Positions 54,432-63,295 of a stretch of DNA of 64,000 nt are shown one piece after another (position 1 is the stretch's first letter; every line of letters begins with the position of its first letter). Under the pieces are notes generated by a model, which saw only the letters and a program-made list of their open reading frames with translations, was not told the origin of the DNA and did no database searches. The stretch is from Natronobeatus ordinarius. GTDB lineage: Archaea; Halobacteriota; Halobacteria; Halobacteriales; Natrialbaceae. The DNA lies in contig NZ_CP101456.1 in NCBI RefSeq assembly GCF_024362485.1, positions 3,658,001 to 3,722,000 on the forward strand, in the 5' to 3' direction. Position numbers and translations under genes: made by a program.

Positions 54432-55562
54432 ATGGTCGACGACCCCGAGGAGGGGATGTTGTCGTGGGACGAATCCGTGTTCCGGAACGAACACGTCTTC
54501 GAGATCGATTTCGTCCCCGAGACGTTCAAACATCGCGAGACGCAGGTGGAGAGTCTCACCTACGCGCTCCGGCCGGCGGTTCGCGGATCGCGGCCGCTCA
54601 ACGTGTTGATTCGGGGGCCGCCCGGGACTGGCAAGACGACCTCCATCCAGAAACTGTTCGACGAAATCGGTGCGCAGACGAGCGACGTTCGCACGATCCG
54701 CGTCAACTGCCAGGTCAACGCGACGCGCTACTCGGTGTTCTCGCGGCTGTTCGAGGGGACGTTCGACTACGAACCACCCTCCTCTGGCATCTCCTTTAAG
54801 AAGCTGTTCGGCCAGATCGCCGAGAAACTCGTCGACGAGGATCGGGTGCTCGTCGTCGCCCTCGACGACGTCAACTACCTCTTCTACGAGAACGAGGCTT
54901 CCGACACGCTCTACTCGCTGTTGCGAGCTCACGAGGAGTATCCCGGTGCGAAGATCGGCGTCATCGTCGTCTCCTCCGATCCGACCCTCGAGGTCATCGA
55001 CGAACTCGACACGCGCGTCCAGAGCGTCTTCAGACCCGAGGACGTCTACTTCCCGGTGTACGACAGCCCGGAGGTCGTCGACATACTCGCCGAGCGGGTC
55101 GAGCGCGGCTTCCACGACGGCGTCATCTCGCGGTCGACCCTCGAGTACGTCGCCGACCTGACGGCCGAGAGCGGCGACCTCCGGGTTGGGATCGACCTGC
55201 TGCGCCGGGCGGGGCTGAACGCCGAGATGCGCGCGAGCCGCGTCGTCGAACGCAAAGACGTCGAGAAAGCCTACGAGACCTCGAAGTACGTCAACCTCTC
55301 GCGGAGTCTCTCCGCGCTGAGCGAGAACGAACGAACCCTCCTCCGGGTCGTCGCCGAACACGATGGCGAGCAAGCCGGCGACATCTACGAGGTGTTCGCC
55401 GAGGAGACCGACCTCGGCTACACCCGGTACTCCGAACTCGTCAACAAGCTCGACCAGCTCGGCCTCATCGAGGCCGAGTACGCCGAGATCGACGGGCGTG
55501 GCCGGTCGCGATCGCTCTCGCTCACCTACGAGCGAGACGCCGTCCTCGATCGACTCGAGTGA
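54432..55562 (+). CDS. Orc1/Cdc6-family replication initiator paralogue
   Basis: The 376-residue AAA+ protein has PLNVLIRGPPGTGKTTSIQK (Walker A), VLVVALDDVNYLF (Walker B with DD), VVSSDPTLEV (sensor 1) and GDLRVGIDLLRRAG (sensor 2). A C-terminal winged helix follows (GYTRYSELVNKLDQLGLIEA). It starts MVDDPEEGMLSWDES; the upstream in-frame region to 54309 looks non-coding. Haloarchaea carry many Orc paralogues; only some mark active origins. No origin-recognition-box repeats were seen nearby, so this may be a plasmid-derived or non-origin copy. Confidence 0.9.
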   Translation: MVDDPEEGMLSWDESVFRNEHVFEIDFVPETFKHRETQVESLTYALRPAVRGSRPLNVLIRGPPGTGKTTSIQKLFDEIGAQTSDVRTIRVNCQVNATRYSVFSRLFEGTFDYEPPSSGISFKKLFGQIAEKLVDEDRVLVVALDDVNYLFYENEASDTLYSLLRAHEEYPGAKIGVIVVSSDPTLEVIDELDTRVQSVFRPEDVYFPVYDSPEVVDILAERVERGFHDGVISRSTLEYVADLTAESGDLRVGIDLLRRAGLNAEMRASRVVERKDVEKAYETSKYVNLSRSLSALSENERTLLRVVAEHDGEQAGDIYEVFAEETDLGYTRYSELVNKLDQLGLIEAEYAEIDGRGRSRSLSLTYERDAVLDRLE

Positions 55563-55787
55563 CCTCGTCAGGTCGCGTTCGGCTGCCCCTACGAGATCGT
55601 ACGCTGCCGATATCGGCTTCGTCGCCGGCGTTTCGAGTTTTGATCACGCGCCGAGACGGTCGTGGCTAGCAACGCGTTTCTCACCGCATGCCGTCCATAC
55701 GGAGCGGACGCTCGAAGAAATGAATCGACAACCAGCCGAACTGACTGACCGGTTTTTCAGTCCGGGGCTCGCTGATGCAGGCGTATC

Positions 55788-56564
55788 ATGCCCCCATCAC
55801 GGCGATCGACGCTCAAGGCGCTGGGTGCAGCCGGCGGGTTGGCTGCGATGAGTAGCACCGTACTGGCGACCGGTGAGTACGAAGACGACGAACGGGAGCC
55901 GAAAGACGTTCCCGACGAACGCGACGAGTACGAGGACGCACTCGACCGGATTCCGGAGTCGGCCGTCAGAGTCGCGCACTTCTCGCCCGACGCGCCCGAC
56001 GTGGACGTCTACCTCGACGGCGAGCTCGTCCTCTCGGAGTTCGCCTACGAGGAGGTCTCGCCCTATCTCGAGATCGAACCGGGAACGTACACGGTGACGA
56101 TCACGGCCGCTGGCGACCCCGACACGGTCGCCTTCGAGGGCGACGTCTGGTTCGGCCGGGCGTTTTACACCGTCGCGGCGATCGGCGAACTCGGCGCGGA
56201 GACGTTCCGGCCGCTCGTGCTCGTCGACGCGAGCGCGGTACTCGTCCGACTCGTCCACGCCTCGCCCGATGCTCCGGCGGTCGACATCTACGTCAACGAC
56301 GGCGAGACGCCGATCATCGAGAACGTCTCCTTCGGTCAGGCGACCGACTACGTATCGCTCCCGGCCGGCACGTACACGGTCGACGTGCGTCCCGCAGGCG
56401 ATCCGGAGACGACCGTCTTCTCCTTCGAGGCCACCCTCGAGCGCGGAACGGTCGCGACGGCGTACGCGGTCGGCTACCTCGAGCCACCCGAGGGTCTCGA
56501 AGACCGGGCGTTCGACGTCCAGGTCGTCCCCGACGGACCGCTGGCCCTGCTAGACGCAGTCTGA
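55788..56564 (+). CDS. Tat-exported protein with two DUF4397 repeats
   Basis: The 258-residue product has a twin-arginine signal at the very start (SRRSTLKALGAAGGLAAM). An acidic linker follows, then two similar ~95-residue units beginning VRVAHFSPDAPDVDVYLDGE and VRLVHASPDAPAVDIYVNDG. Each ends with a GTYTVxVxxAGDPxT turn. This is the DUF4397 domain, a beta-sandwich found in bacterial and archaeal secreted proteins, without enzyme motifs. No lipobox Cys, so it is released or held by other means. It probably has a structural or binding role at the cell surface. Confidence 0.88.
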   Translation: MPPSRRSTLKALGAAGGLAAMSSTVLATGEYEDDEREPKDVPDERDEYEDALDRIPESAVRVAHFSPDAPDVDVYLDGELVLSEFAYEEVSPYLEIEPGTYTVTITAAGDPDTVAFEGDVWFGRAFYTVAAIGELGAETFRPLVLVDASAVLVRLVHASPDAPAVDIYVNDGETPIIENVSFGQATDYVSLPAGTYTVDVRPAGDPETTVFSFEATLERGTVATAYAVGYLEPPEGLEDRAFDVQVVPDGPLALLDAV

Positions 56565-56585
56565 TCGGCACTCCGACCTCCACAG

Positions 56586-56640
56586 CTATAGTGCTCGTTG
56601 AAACGAGTTACACCGGTCACAGCCGAGCAGCCAGCCTCGG
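56586..56640 (-). repeat. Dispersed intergenic repeat, copy 2 (half)
   Basis: On the reverse strand 56636-56586 matches 13575-13624 at all but about five bases and one gap, including the palindrome ctcgttgaaacgag (56594-56607) and ctatag. The opposite hairpin arm is missing here. Confidence 0.7.
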
Positions 56641-57389
56641 CCTCGACGAACGGCGGTGTGTCCACTGAACTCGATGTCCTCGACCGTCGGCGGAGCCTTC
56701 CAGGCGGCGCTGGCCGATCACCTCCCGATTCGTGAGCGACCGCTCGTCGCTGTCCGAGCTCGAGCAACTACTATTTAGAATATTTACTATTTGCTAGTCT
56801 GGTACTACTGCAGGAGTTCACACTCACTACCTGCTCCGACTGCGAGATCATCCGGGTAGCCGGTCACGCTCGAAGATTCCAGCAGAGGTGGCTGTTCGAC
56901 GCAGTTCTCGACTCGATTCCAGCCCTGACCGGCCGAATAGCTGGGTCGAATTGCCGATCTGTCGACTCCACAGCTGCCGTTCGCTCACCCATCGCCGACT
57001 CTCTCGAGCAGGGAGCGTCTCCTTCCGTCGTGGGACTCTCGTCGGCCTCGATCCGGGTCGCCAGCCGTGCCATCGCGTCGGACCCGCTCGAGTGCGTCTC
57101 GAGTTCGGAGCCAGGTCCTTCGAATGGACTACCTAATCACCATAAAAGAGACACTAACGTGGAAGTGATATTTGTATTATAGTCTTAAGTCGGTGGGTAC
57201 AACCACGCTGCTGGAACGAGTTTCGTCGGAACGCATCTCGATCGTTCGAGTGATCCGATCGGTGCGTTCACTCTTCGAACGTCCCGCGTATACGCATCTA
57301 AATTACAACCGTATGGCTGTAATTCTAGCGTCGCTGTTGATTCGATTGGGCGCGTTCGTCGACCGAGTGGCGCGAATATGGCCGCATCC

Positions 57390-57406
57390 GTCCCACATCG
57401 TGGGAC
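57390..57406. promoter_or_regulatory. Perfect form of the candidate IclR operator
   Basis: gtcccac atc gtgggac is a perfect 7-3-7 palindrome directly behind the iclR stop codon. Its right half and centre equal those of the two sites upstream of iclR. Confidence 0.5.
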
Positions 57407-57408
57407 GT

Positions 57409-58173
57409 TCAGGAGTGTTGGAGGTTCAGTTCGATCACGTTAGCCACGCCGAGTGCGAGTTCCGGGAACTCGGTGCGGAAGCGCTCACCTCGCATCCGGT
57501 GGGTCGGGCCGGCGACGCTGATGGCGCCGATTACGGAGCCCGAACCGTCGAGGATCGGTGCGGCGACGCTTCGCAGCCCGTTCAGACGCTCCTCGTCGTC
57601 GAAGGCGATTTTGTTCGCTCTGACGTCCTCGAGTTCGTCGTGGAGCGTCGTCGGGTCCGTGATCGTACTGGGAGTGAACGTCTCCAGATCGCCGTCGTCG
57701 ACGATCGACGAACACTGCGATTCGGGCAGGAACGCCAGGATGGCCTTCCCCAGGGCCGTGCAGTGGAGCGGAATCCGGTCGCCGATGTGGGTGTCGATGA
57801 GCGCCGCCTCCGACCCTCGACTACGGTAGATGACGACGCCCGTCCCGTGTTCTTCGGTCATGAGCCCGGAGATCTCGCCGGTTTTTTCGGCGAGCTTGTC
57901 GACCTCGGAGCGGCCGATCGTGTACAGCTTGTGTTGATCGCGGGCGAGCTCGCCGGCCTCGAGGAACTTCAACCCGGTTCGGTACTCGCCGTCACGACGA
58001 ACCACGTACCCCGTCCGCTCGAGCGTGGCGAGGTGATTGTACACTGTGCTCTTCGGTAACTCGACGTACCTCGCCAGTTCCGAGACGCCTGCACCCTCGA
58101 GTTCGTTCAGGGCTTCGACGATCTCGAACGTTCGGTCGATCGCCTGGATTCCGCCCGACTGTGGCTTCGTCAT
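57409..58173 (-). CDS. IclR-family transcriptional regulator
   Basis: The 254-residue protein has an N-terminal winged helix (AIDRTFEIVEALNELEGAGV, then SELARYVELPKSTVYNHLATL). The IclR effector domain follows, with GVVIYRSRG, PLHCTALGKAILAFLP, LNGLRSVAAPILDGSGSVIG and ISVAGPTHRM. The His-Cys-Thr-Ala-Leu-Gly loop is the effector pocket. It probably controls the neighbouring catabolic genes in response to a pathway metabolite. ATG 58173 fits the alignment. A candidate operator overlaps its promoter, suggesting autoregulation. Confidence 0.92.
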   Translation of the reverse strand: MTKPQSGGIQAIDRTFEIVEALNELEGAGVSELARYVELPKSTVYNHLATLERTGYVVRRDGEYRTGLKFLEAGELARDQHKLYTIGRSEVDKLAEKTGEISGLMTEEHGTGVVIYRSRGSEAALIDTHIGDRIPLHCTALGKAILAFLPESQCSSIVDDGDLETFTPSTITDPTTLHDELEDVRANKIAFDDEERLNGLRSVAAPILDGSGSVIGAISVAGPTHRMRGERFRTEFPELALGVANVIELNLQHS

Positions 58174-58205
58174 TGAGTCTCGGTATACCCCGAAGCAGTA
58201 TAAGT

Positions 58206-58222
58206 GTTCAGTATCGTGGGAC
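58206..58222. promoter_or_regulatory. Candidate IclR operator at the iclR promoter
   Basis: gttcagtatcgtgggac, 33-49 bp before the iclR ATG, overlapping the expected TATA/BRE zone. It matches the site at 58377 at 16 of 17 bases. Confidence 0.5.
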
Positions 58223-58376
58223 GACGTTCGGACTGGAGAGCGTCGTCGAGAAACGTATTTTGGGCGCGAAAGTGCCCGAATGGGCATAATACTGCCTCCA
58301 CGGTGCGGTTGGCCGTTGTCGATCCTCGTCTGTAGGTTGAAGTAACTGATTCCAAAATTTCTAGTCGGTGTCTGAC

Positions 58377-58393
58377 GTTCAGCATCGTGGGAC
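58377..58393. promoter_or_regulatory. Second candidate IclR operator
   Basis: gttcagcatcgtgggac lies 171 bp from the first site, in the same orientation. Confidence 0.5.
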
Positions 58394-58585
58394 ACTATGT
58401 GGTGGTTGATAACTAGTGTCTCGATTGGCTCGTGGCACTCTGCTCGCTCGAGTCGGACGGCTCGAGTCGGCGACGCCGTTCGGGTGACAGCCGCTGGGAA
58501 AAACACCGCGCTGTTCGGTTCGGAATGCGACGGACGGCCGTAACGGGATGGGTCGACCGCTATCGACGGGCGAGTGCGGTCGTCG

Positions 58586-60016
58586 TTACTCGAGGTCGAC
58601 GCCTTCCGGGCCGCGTCCCAGGTAGTTCCGGTCGCCGGGCTCGACGAGGAGTTCGCCGTCCTCGACGACGACCTCGCCGCCGACGATGGTGTGCGTCGGC
58701 AGTCCCGTCAGCTCCTGGCCGTGGAACGTCGAGTACCGCGGCTCCATCGTGTGGTAGAAGTCGTCGTCGACGACGGCGCTCTTCTCGAGGTCGACGATGA
58801 CCATGTCGGCGTCCGACCCCTCGGCGATGACGCCCTTGCGGGGATAGAGGCCGAAGCGTTTCGCGTTGTTGGTCGAACAGACCTCGACGACGCGCTCCAT
58901 ACTCAGGCGATTCTTGTTCACGCCTTCGCTCATCATCACGGGCAGGAAGTACTCGATGCCGTTGCTGTCGCCCGGAATCGCCTCCCAGATGTCGCCGTGT
59001 TTGCCCTCGCCTTTCTCCTTGAACTCGATCTTGTGCGGACAGTGGTCGGTGCCGACGGTGTCGACGACGCCCGTTCGAAGCCCCTCCCAGAGCCGTTTTT
59101 TGCTCGCCTCGCCGCGGAGCGGCGGCGAGATCTTCCCCCAGACGCCAAGGTCGTCCCGCTCGTAGGTATGGCTGAGGAACGCGGGCAGCGTCTCCGCGTG
59201 CAGGTTGACACCTTTCTTCTGGAAGCGTTCACAGATGTCGACGCCCTCGCCCGTGCTCATGTGGACGATGTACGCCCGCGAGTCGGTGTACTCGGTGAGC
59301 CGGCCGATCTGCTCGATCTGCATGGCCTCACAGATGTTCGGCGCCGACTCCGACCACGCCTGCAGGTCGTTTCGGCCCTCGGCCTGGAGCTCCTTGCGGC
59401 GCTCGATCGCAAGGTCCTCGTTCTCGGCGTGGAACATCACGACGCCGCCAGGGATGTCGGCGACGCGATTGAGCACCTTGTACGTCCGGCCGGCGTCGGA
59501 GTGATCGATGCCGAGTTCCGGGGAGGCGTGCTTGTACCAGTTGAAGAAGACCTTGTACGAGCGGATCCCCTCCTCGGCAAGCCCCTCGATCTCCTCGATG
59601 TGGTGGTCCTGGTGGACGATCGCGTGATACGCGAAGTCGATGTAGGAGTTTTCCTCGCCCGCGCGTTTGAAGAAGTCCATGTCCGGCAGGTACCGCTCTT
59701 TCTGCAGGAGGAAGTTCACGACGGAGGTTACGCCGCCGTGGACCGCTCCGCGCGTCTCGGTCTCGAAGTCGTGCTCGAGTCCTTCGTGGTACTCGAACTC
59801 GTATCGCGAGAGCCCCCAGTGGACGTGGGGGTCGATGAAGCCGGGAATCAGGTAGTTCCCCTCGGCGTCGATCTCCTCTGCGGCCTCGGGAAGGTTCGAT
59901 TCGTCGCCGACGGCGACGATGACGCCGTCTCTCGCTGCGACGCCGCCGCTGATCGTTCCGTGCTGGGTAATGACTCGCGCATTGACCACTCGAAGGTCTG
60001 CAGTCTCTTCGACCAT
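58586..60016 (-). CDS. Dihydropyrimidinase/hydantoinase/allantoinase-type amidohydrolase
   Basis: The 476-residue cyclic amidase starts at ATG 60016. IPGFIDPHVHWGL holds the HxH metal pair, RSYKVFFNWYK the carbamylated Lys, MFHAENEDL and YIVHMSTGEG the later His ligands, and VGTDHCPHK the metal-binding Asp. The end, EGSDADMVIVDLEK, is the usual beta-sandwich return. Enzymes of this group open five- or six-membered cyclic amides such as hydantoin, dihydrouracil or allantoin. The divergent xanthine-dehydrogenase-type genes argue for purine or related ring breakdown; the exact substrate cannot be read. Confidence 0.88.
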   Translation of the reverse strand: MVEETADLRVVNARVITQHGTISGGVAARDGVIVAVGDESNLPEAAEEIDAEGNYLIPGFIDPHVHWGLSRYEFEYHEGLEHDFETETRGAVHGGVTSVVNFLLQKERYLPDMDFFKRAGEENSYIDFAYHAIVHQDHHIEEIEGLAEEGIRSYKVFFNWYKHASPELGIDHSDAGRTYKVLNRVADIPGGVVMFHAENEDLAIERRKELQAEGRNDLQAWSESAPNICEAMQIEQIGRLTEYTDSRAYIVHMSTGEGVDICERFQKKGVNLHAETLPAFLSHTYERDDLGVWGKISPPLRGEASKKRLWEGLRTGVVDTVGTDHCPHKIEFKEKGEGKHGDIWEAIPGDSNGIEYFLPVMMSEGVNKNRLSMERVVEVCSTNNAKRFGLYPRKGVIAEGSDADMVIVDLEKSAVVDDDFYHTMEPRYSTFHGQELTGLPTHTIVGGEVVVEDGELLVEPGDRNYLGRGPEGVDLE

Positions 60017-60020
60017 ACGC

Positions 60021-60050
60021 TTACACTCACCCCGGGGTACTTGAGTGTAA
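60021..60050. promoter_or_regulatory. Inverted repeat in the divergent promoter region
   Basis: ttacactca (60021-60029) and tgagtgtaa (60042-60050) are perfect inverted 9-mers with a 12-base spacer, starting 5 bp before the hydantoinase ATG. It is unlike the IclR motif, so another regulator may act here. Confidence 0.5.
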
Positions 60051-60085
60051 CTCGAAGCGGCCGGCCGATCGGTCACCTAACACAA

Positions 60086-60093
60086 TATTTATA
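60086..60093 (+). promoter_or_regulatory. TATA box for the dehydrogenase genes
   Basis: tatttata, 31-38 bp before the ATG at 60124, is a strong archaeal TATA box serving the two-gene plus-strand unit. Confidence 0.65.
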
Positions 60094-60123
60094 CGCTCCT
60101 CCAGCCATGTTCTACGCATCCTC

Positions 60124-60633
60124 ATGAGTACAGATAGCACAGGGAGCGACGACGGACCCGTGACCGAGGAGATCACGATCACCGTCAACGGCACCGACGT
60201 GACTGCGGCGGTCGAACCTCGACTGAAGCTCTCGGACTTTCTCCGCTATGAGTGTGATCAACACGGCGTTCGCGTCGGCTGCGAACACGGCGTCTGTGGC
60301 GCCTGCACCGTCCAGCAGGACGGCCGAACGGTGAAGAGCTGTCTCTCCTACGCGGTGCAGGCCGACGGCGCAGAGATCGAAACTGTCGAGGGGCTCGCAG
60401 CCGAGGACGGCTCGCTCCATCCGATCCAGGAGGCGTTCCACGAGACGCACGCGCTCCAGTGTGGATTCTGCACGAGCGGCTTCGTCATGGCGGCGAAGGA
60501 ACTCCTCGAGGAGAACCCCGATCCCAGCCGCGAGGAGATCGAGACCGGACTCGCCGACAACATCTGTCGCTGCACCGGCTATCAGAACATCTACGAGGCG
60601 GTCGAACGCGCCGCAGAGCGGATGGAGGAGTGA
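60124..60633 (+). CDS. [2Fe-2S] subunit of a xanthine/CO-dehydrogenase-family enzyme
   Basis: The 169-residue protein has a plant-type ferredoxin domain with CEHGVCGACTVQQDG and a following SCLSYAV for the first cluster. The helical domain carries LQCGFCTSGFVMAAKELL and NICRCTGYQNIYEAV for the second cluster. It passes electrons from the molybdenum site to the FAD subunit. Normal length. The stop is followed 2 bp later by the large subunit gene, a clear operon. The likely FAD subunit is encoded on the opposite strand at the window end. Confidence 0.94.
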   Translation: MSTDSTGSDDGPVTEEITITVNGTDVTAAVEPRLKLSDFLRYECDQHGVRVGCEHGVCGACTVQQDGRTVKSCLSYAVQADGAEIETVEGLAAEDGSLHPIQEAFHETHALQCGFCTSGFVMAAKELLEENPDPSREEIETGLADNICRCTGYQNIYEAVERAAERMEE

Positions 60634-60635
60634 CC

Positions 60636-63125
60636 ATGTCACGATCACAGCCGACCGAGACCGACGCCGACGTCACCGCCGAGACCGAGCGCGAGTCGTT
60701 CACCGGCCAGGGGCTCCCTCGCGTCGAGGACCACCGGATCCTGACCGGGCGAGCCGAGTACATCCACGACATCACGCCGGAGAACTGCCTGCACATGGCG
60801 CTCGTGCGGAGCATGCACGCCCACGCCGACGTCGTCGAGATCGACACGAGCGAGGCCGAAGCCCACCCAGAGTGTGAGCTCGTGCTCACCGGCGAGGACC
60901 TCCGGGCGGAGTACAACCCGATGCCGACCGGCATCGAGACGGTCACCACCGACGACGGCACGGAGGGGACGATCGAGGAGTGGTCGCTGGCCGCCGACAC
61001 CGTGCGGTTCGTCGGCGAACCGGTCGCCGCCGTCATCGCGACGAACCGGTACGTCGCCGAGGACATCGCCGACCTGGTCGACGTCACCTACGACCCGAAA
61101 GACGCCGTCGCCGACGGGCTAGCGGCCCGGGAAGACGAGGTCGTCGTCCACGAGTCGGTCGGGACGAACGTCGTCGACCACGAGCGCCTCGAGTTCGGTG
61201 ACCCCGAGGCCGCCTTCGAGGAGGCCGACCACGTCGTCGAAGGCGAGTTCTCCTGGGGGCGCATCTCGGGGGTGCCCCTCGAGACCGCAGGGGTCGTCGC
61301 ACAGTACGACGACGACACCGACTCCTTCGACATCGACTGCAACATCCAGCTGCACACGCTCGTCGACGACACGATCTACGAGACGCTCGGCTACGACGCC
61401 GACGACGTGCGGGTGAACGTTCCGGCGGACGTCGGCGGCAGCTACGGGACGAAGATCGCGATCCACCGCTACTGCTGTCTGGCCGCGATGGCGAGCAAGG
61501 CACTCGACCGGCCCGTGAAGTTCGAAGAAGACCGGATCGAGAACCTCCAGGGCGGGGACATGCACTGCTCCGATCGTGAGTACCGGATGCGCCTGGCCGT
61601 CGACGACGACGGAACGATGTGCGGGCTCGACGTCTGGTTCGTCGACGACTTCGGCGCGTTCCCGCGATACCCGATCAACCAGGTGCTCAAACCCCTGTCG
61701 GTGCTGACGAACTCCTACGTGATCGAGGACGCCGTCTACGAGTACGACCTCGTGCTGACGAACAAGACCTCCCAGACCGCCTACCGCGGCTTCGGCGTCG
61801 ACCCCCACATCTACGCCCTCGAGATGATCGTCGACCAGGCGGCCCGCGAACTCGGGATGGATCCCACCGAGTTCCGTCGGCAAAACCTGATCGAGCCCGA
61901 CCAGCAGCCCTACACCCTGCCGTCGAAGAACCTCTACGACTCGGGTGACTACCCGGCGACGCTCGATCGCATCGAGGAGATCATCGAGGACGAACGCGAC
62001 GGCGGCCTCCTCGACCCCGAGGTCGTCGCGGCGAAGCGCGAGGAAGGGAAGTACCGCGGCGTCCAGCCCAGCGTCATCATCGAACCCGGCGTCAGCGGTT
62101 CGGACTGGACCGACCGACAGCGATCCGACCGCGAGGCGCTCGCGGACCGTCCCCGCGACGACGTCGACGAGTTACCCGAGCACCTGCGCGCACAGCTCCG
62201 GGAAGACGGCACCGTTCGCGCCTACCTGGCGACGGATTCCTCCGGGCAGGGCCACCAGACGCTCGTCTCACAGCTGCTCGCGGACGAACTCGAGCTCCTC
62301 CCGAGCGACATCGAGGTCGACTACCTCGACAGCGTCGACGCGCCGACCGAGTACGGCAGTGCGGCCTCGCGGATGGCCGTCATGCTCTCGGGAGCGACCG
62401 TCGGCGTCGCCGAGGCGCTGATCGAGGCCCTCGAGGCGGTCGCGGCCGACCACTGGGAGGTCTCGACCGACGAGGTCGCCTACCGCGACGGCCAGGTCGA
62501 GCGAGCAGACGGGAGCGACACGCTCTCTCTCACCGAGCTGGCTGCGATCGACGCTGAGGGCGAGAAACGACGGACCCACGTGAGCTACAACTACGACCAC
62601 CCCGCGACCGACTTCGAAGAGTTCGACGACGCCTTTTCCCAGAAGCTGCCGGTCTACCCGACCGCCGCCTTCGGCGCGAACGCGCCGATCGTCGAGGTCG
62701 ACGTCAACACCGGCGAGGTCGACATTCTCAAGTTCTACACCGTCCGCGACTGCGGCACGATGCTCAACCCGATGATCGTCGAAGGGCAAGCCCACGGCGG
62801 GATCGCCCAGGGCGTCGGCGCGGCCTTACTCGAGGAGTTCGGCTACGAGGAGAACGGCCAGCCCCAGGCGATCACGCTGTTCGACTACCTGCTCCCCTCG
62901 ATCGAGAACGTGCCGGAGATCGAGATGGAACACACCGTGACGCCGTCGCCGTTCACCGTCACCGGGGCGAAAGGCGTCGGTGAAGGGGGGATGATCGACG
63001 CGCCCGCGAGCATCGCCACCTCGATCAACGCCGCGCTGGAACCGCTCGAGGTCGACGCGCCCGCAGACCAGATTCCGGTCTCGCCGGCCCACCTCCGGTC
63101 GAAGCTTCGCGAGGAACGCCAGTAG
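60636..63125 (+). CDS. Molybdopterin-binding large subunit, xanthine dehydrogenase family
   Basis: The 829-residue protein has GQGLPRVEDHRILTGRAEYI (family start), FVGEPVAAVIA, GRISGVPLETAGVVA, ADVGGSYGTKIAIHRYC (substrate funnel), the QTAYRGFGV loop near Mo, and AKGVGEGGMIDAPASIATSI with the catalytic Glu. True CO dehydrogenase has a VAYRCSFR-type loop, absent here, so the substrate is more likely a purine, aldehyde or N-heterocycle. Residues ~480-530 contain a spacer rich in Asp, Arg and Glu, a salt-adapted insertion. It catalyses hydroxylation with water. Confidence 0.92.
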   Translation: MSRSQPTETDADVTAETERESFTGQGLPRVEDHRILTGRAEYIHDITPENCLHMALVRSMHAHADVVEIDTSEAEAHPECELVLTGEDLRAEYNPMPTGIETVTTDDGTEGTIEEWSLAADTVRFVGEPVAAVIATNRYVAEDIADLVDVTYDPKDAVADGLAAREDEVVVHESVGTNVVDHERLEFGDPEAAFEEADHVVEGEFSWGRISGVPLETAGVVAQYDDDTDSFDIDCNIQLHTLVDDTIYETLGYDADDVRVNVPADVGGSYGTKIAIHRYCCLAAMASKALDRPVKFEEDRIENLQGGDMHCSDREYRMRLAVDDDGTMCGLDVWFVDDFGAFPRYPINQVLKPLSVLTNSYVIEDAVYEYDLVLTNKTSQTAYRGFGVDPHIYALEMIVDQAARELGMDPTEFRRQNLIEPDQQPYTLPSKNLYDSGDYPATLDRIEEIIEDERDGGLLDPEVVAAKREEGKYRGVQPSVIIEPGVSGSDWTDRQRSDREALADRPRDDVDELPEHLRAQLREDGTVRAYLATDSSGQGHQTLVSQLLADELELLPSDIEVDYLDSVDAPTEYGSAASRMAVMLSGATVGVAEALIEALEAVAADHWEVSTDEVAYRDGQVERADGSDTLSLTELAAIDAEGEKRRTHVSYNYDHPATDFEEFDDAFSQKLPVYPTAAFGANAPIVEVDVNTGEVDILKFYTVRDCGTMLNPMIVEGQAHGGIAQGVGAALLEEFGYEENGQPQAITLFDYLLPSIENVPEIEMEHTVTPSPFTVTGAKGVGEGGMIDAPASIATSINAALEPLEVDAPADQIPVSPAHLRSKLREERQ

Positions 63126-63295
63126 CGTCGCTTCAGTAGCGCTCTATCGGCACAGCCGTACACACTTTCTCGGCGTTTCACTCGACTGTATTCGTTGCCG
63201 GGAGGCCGTTCGGCTCGAGCGTGCCGACGTCGCGTCTCAGGAGCCGCTCGCTCGTGTTACAGCGGTGCCCGCTTCCGGGCGAAAAGGTGGTTAAT

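Larger units (their letters stand above)
56565..57408. other. Long gene-free stretch
   Basis: No convincing gene. It contains copy 2 of the dispersed repeat (56586-56640), AT-rich tracts at 56770-56830 and 57130-57185, and the palindrome at 57390-57406. The AT-rich ends suggest promoters, but no start codon follows with a credible protein. Confidence 0.45.
58174..58585. other. Gene-free stretch with two candidate operators
   Basis: Between the hydantoinase stop and the iclR start no gene is seen. It holds two copies of a 17-bp motif (58206-58222, 58377-58393) and AT-rich promoter DNA at 58185-58215 and 58340-58365. Confidence 0.5.

Noticed and set aside
56888-57136. A plus-strand gene of 82 codons in the long empty stretch
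   Set aside because: Arg- and Ser-rich with no conserved look; no promoter at a suitable distance.
58574-60127. Long plus-strand frame opposite the hydantoinase
   Set aside because: No family signature, and the minus strand holds a complete amidohydrolase.
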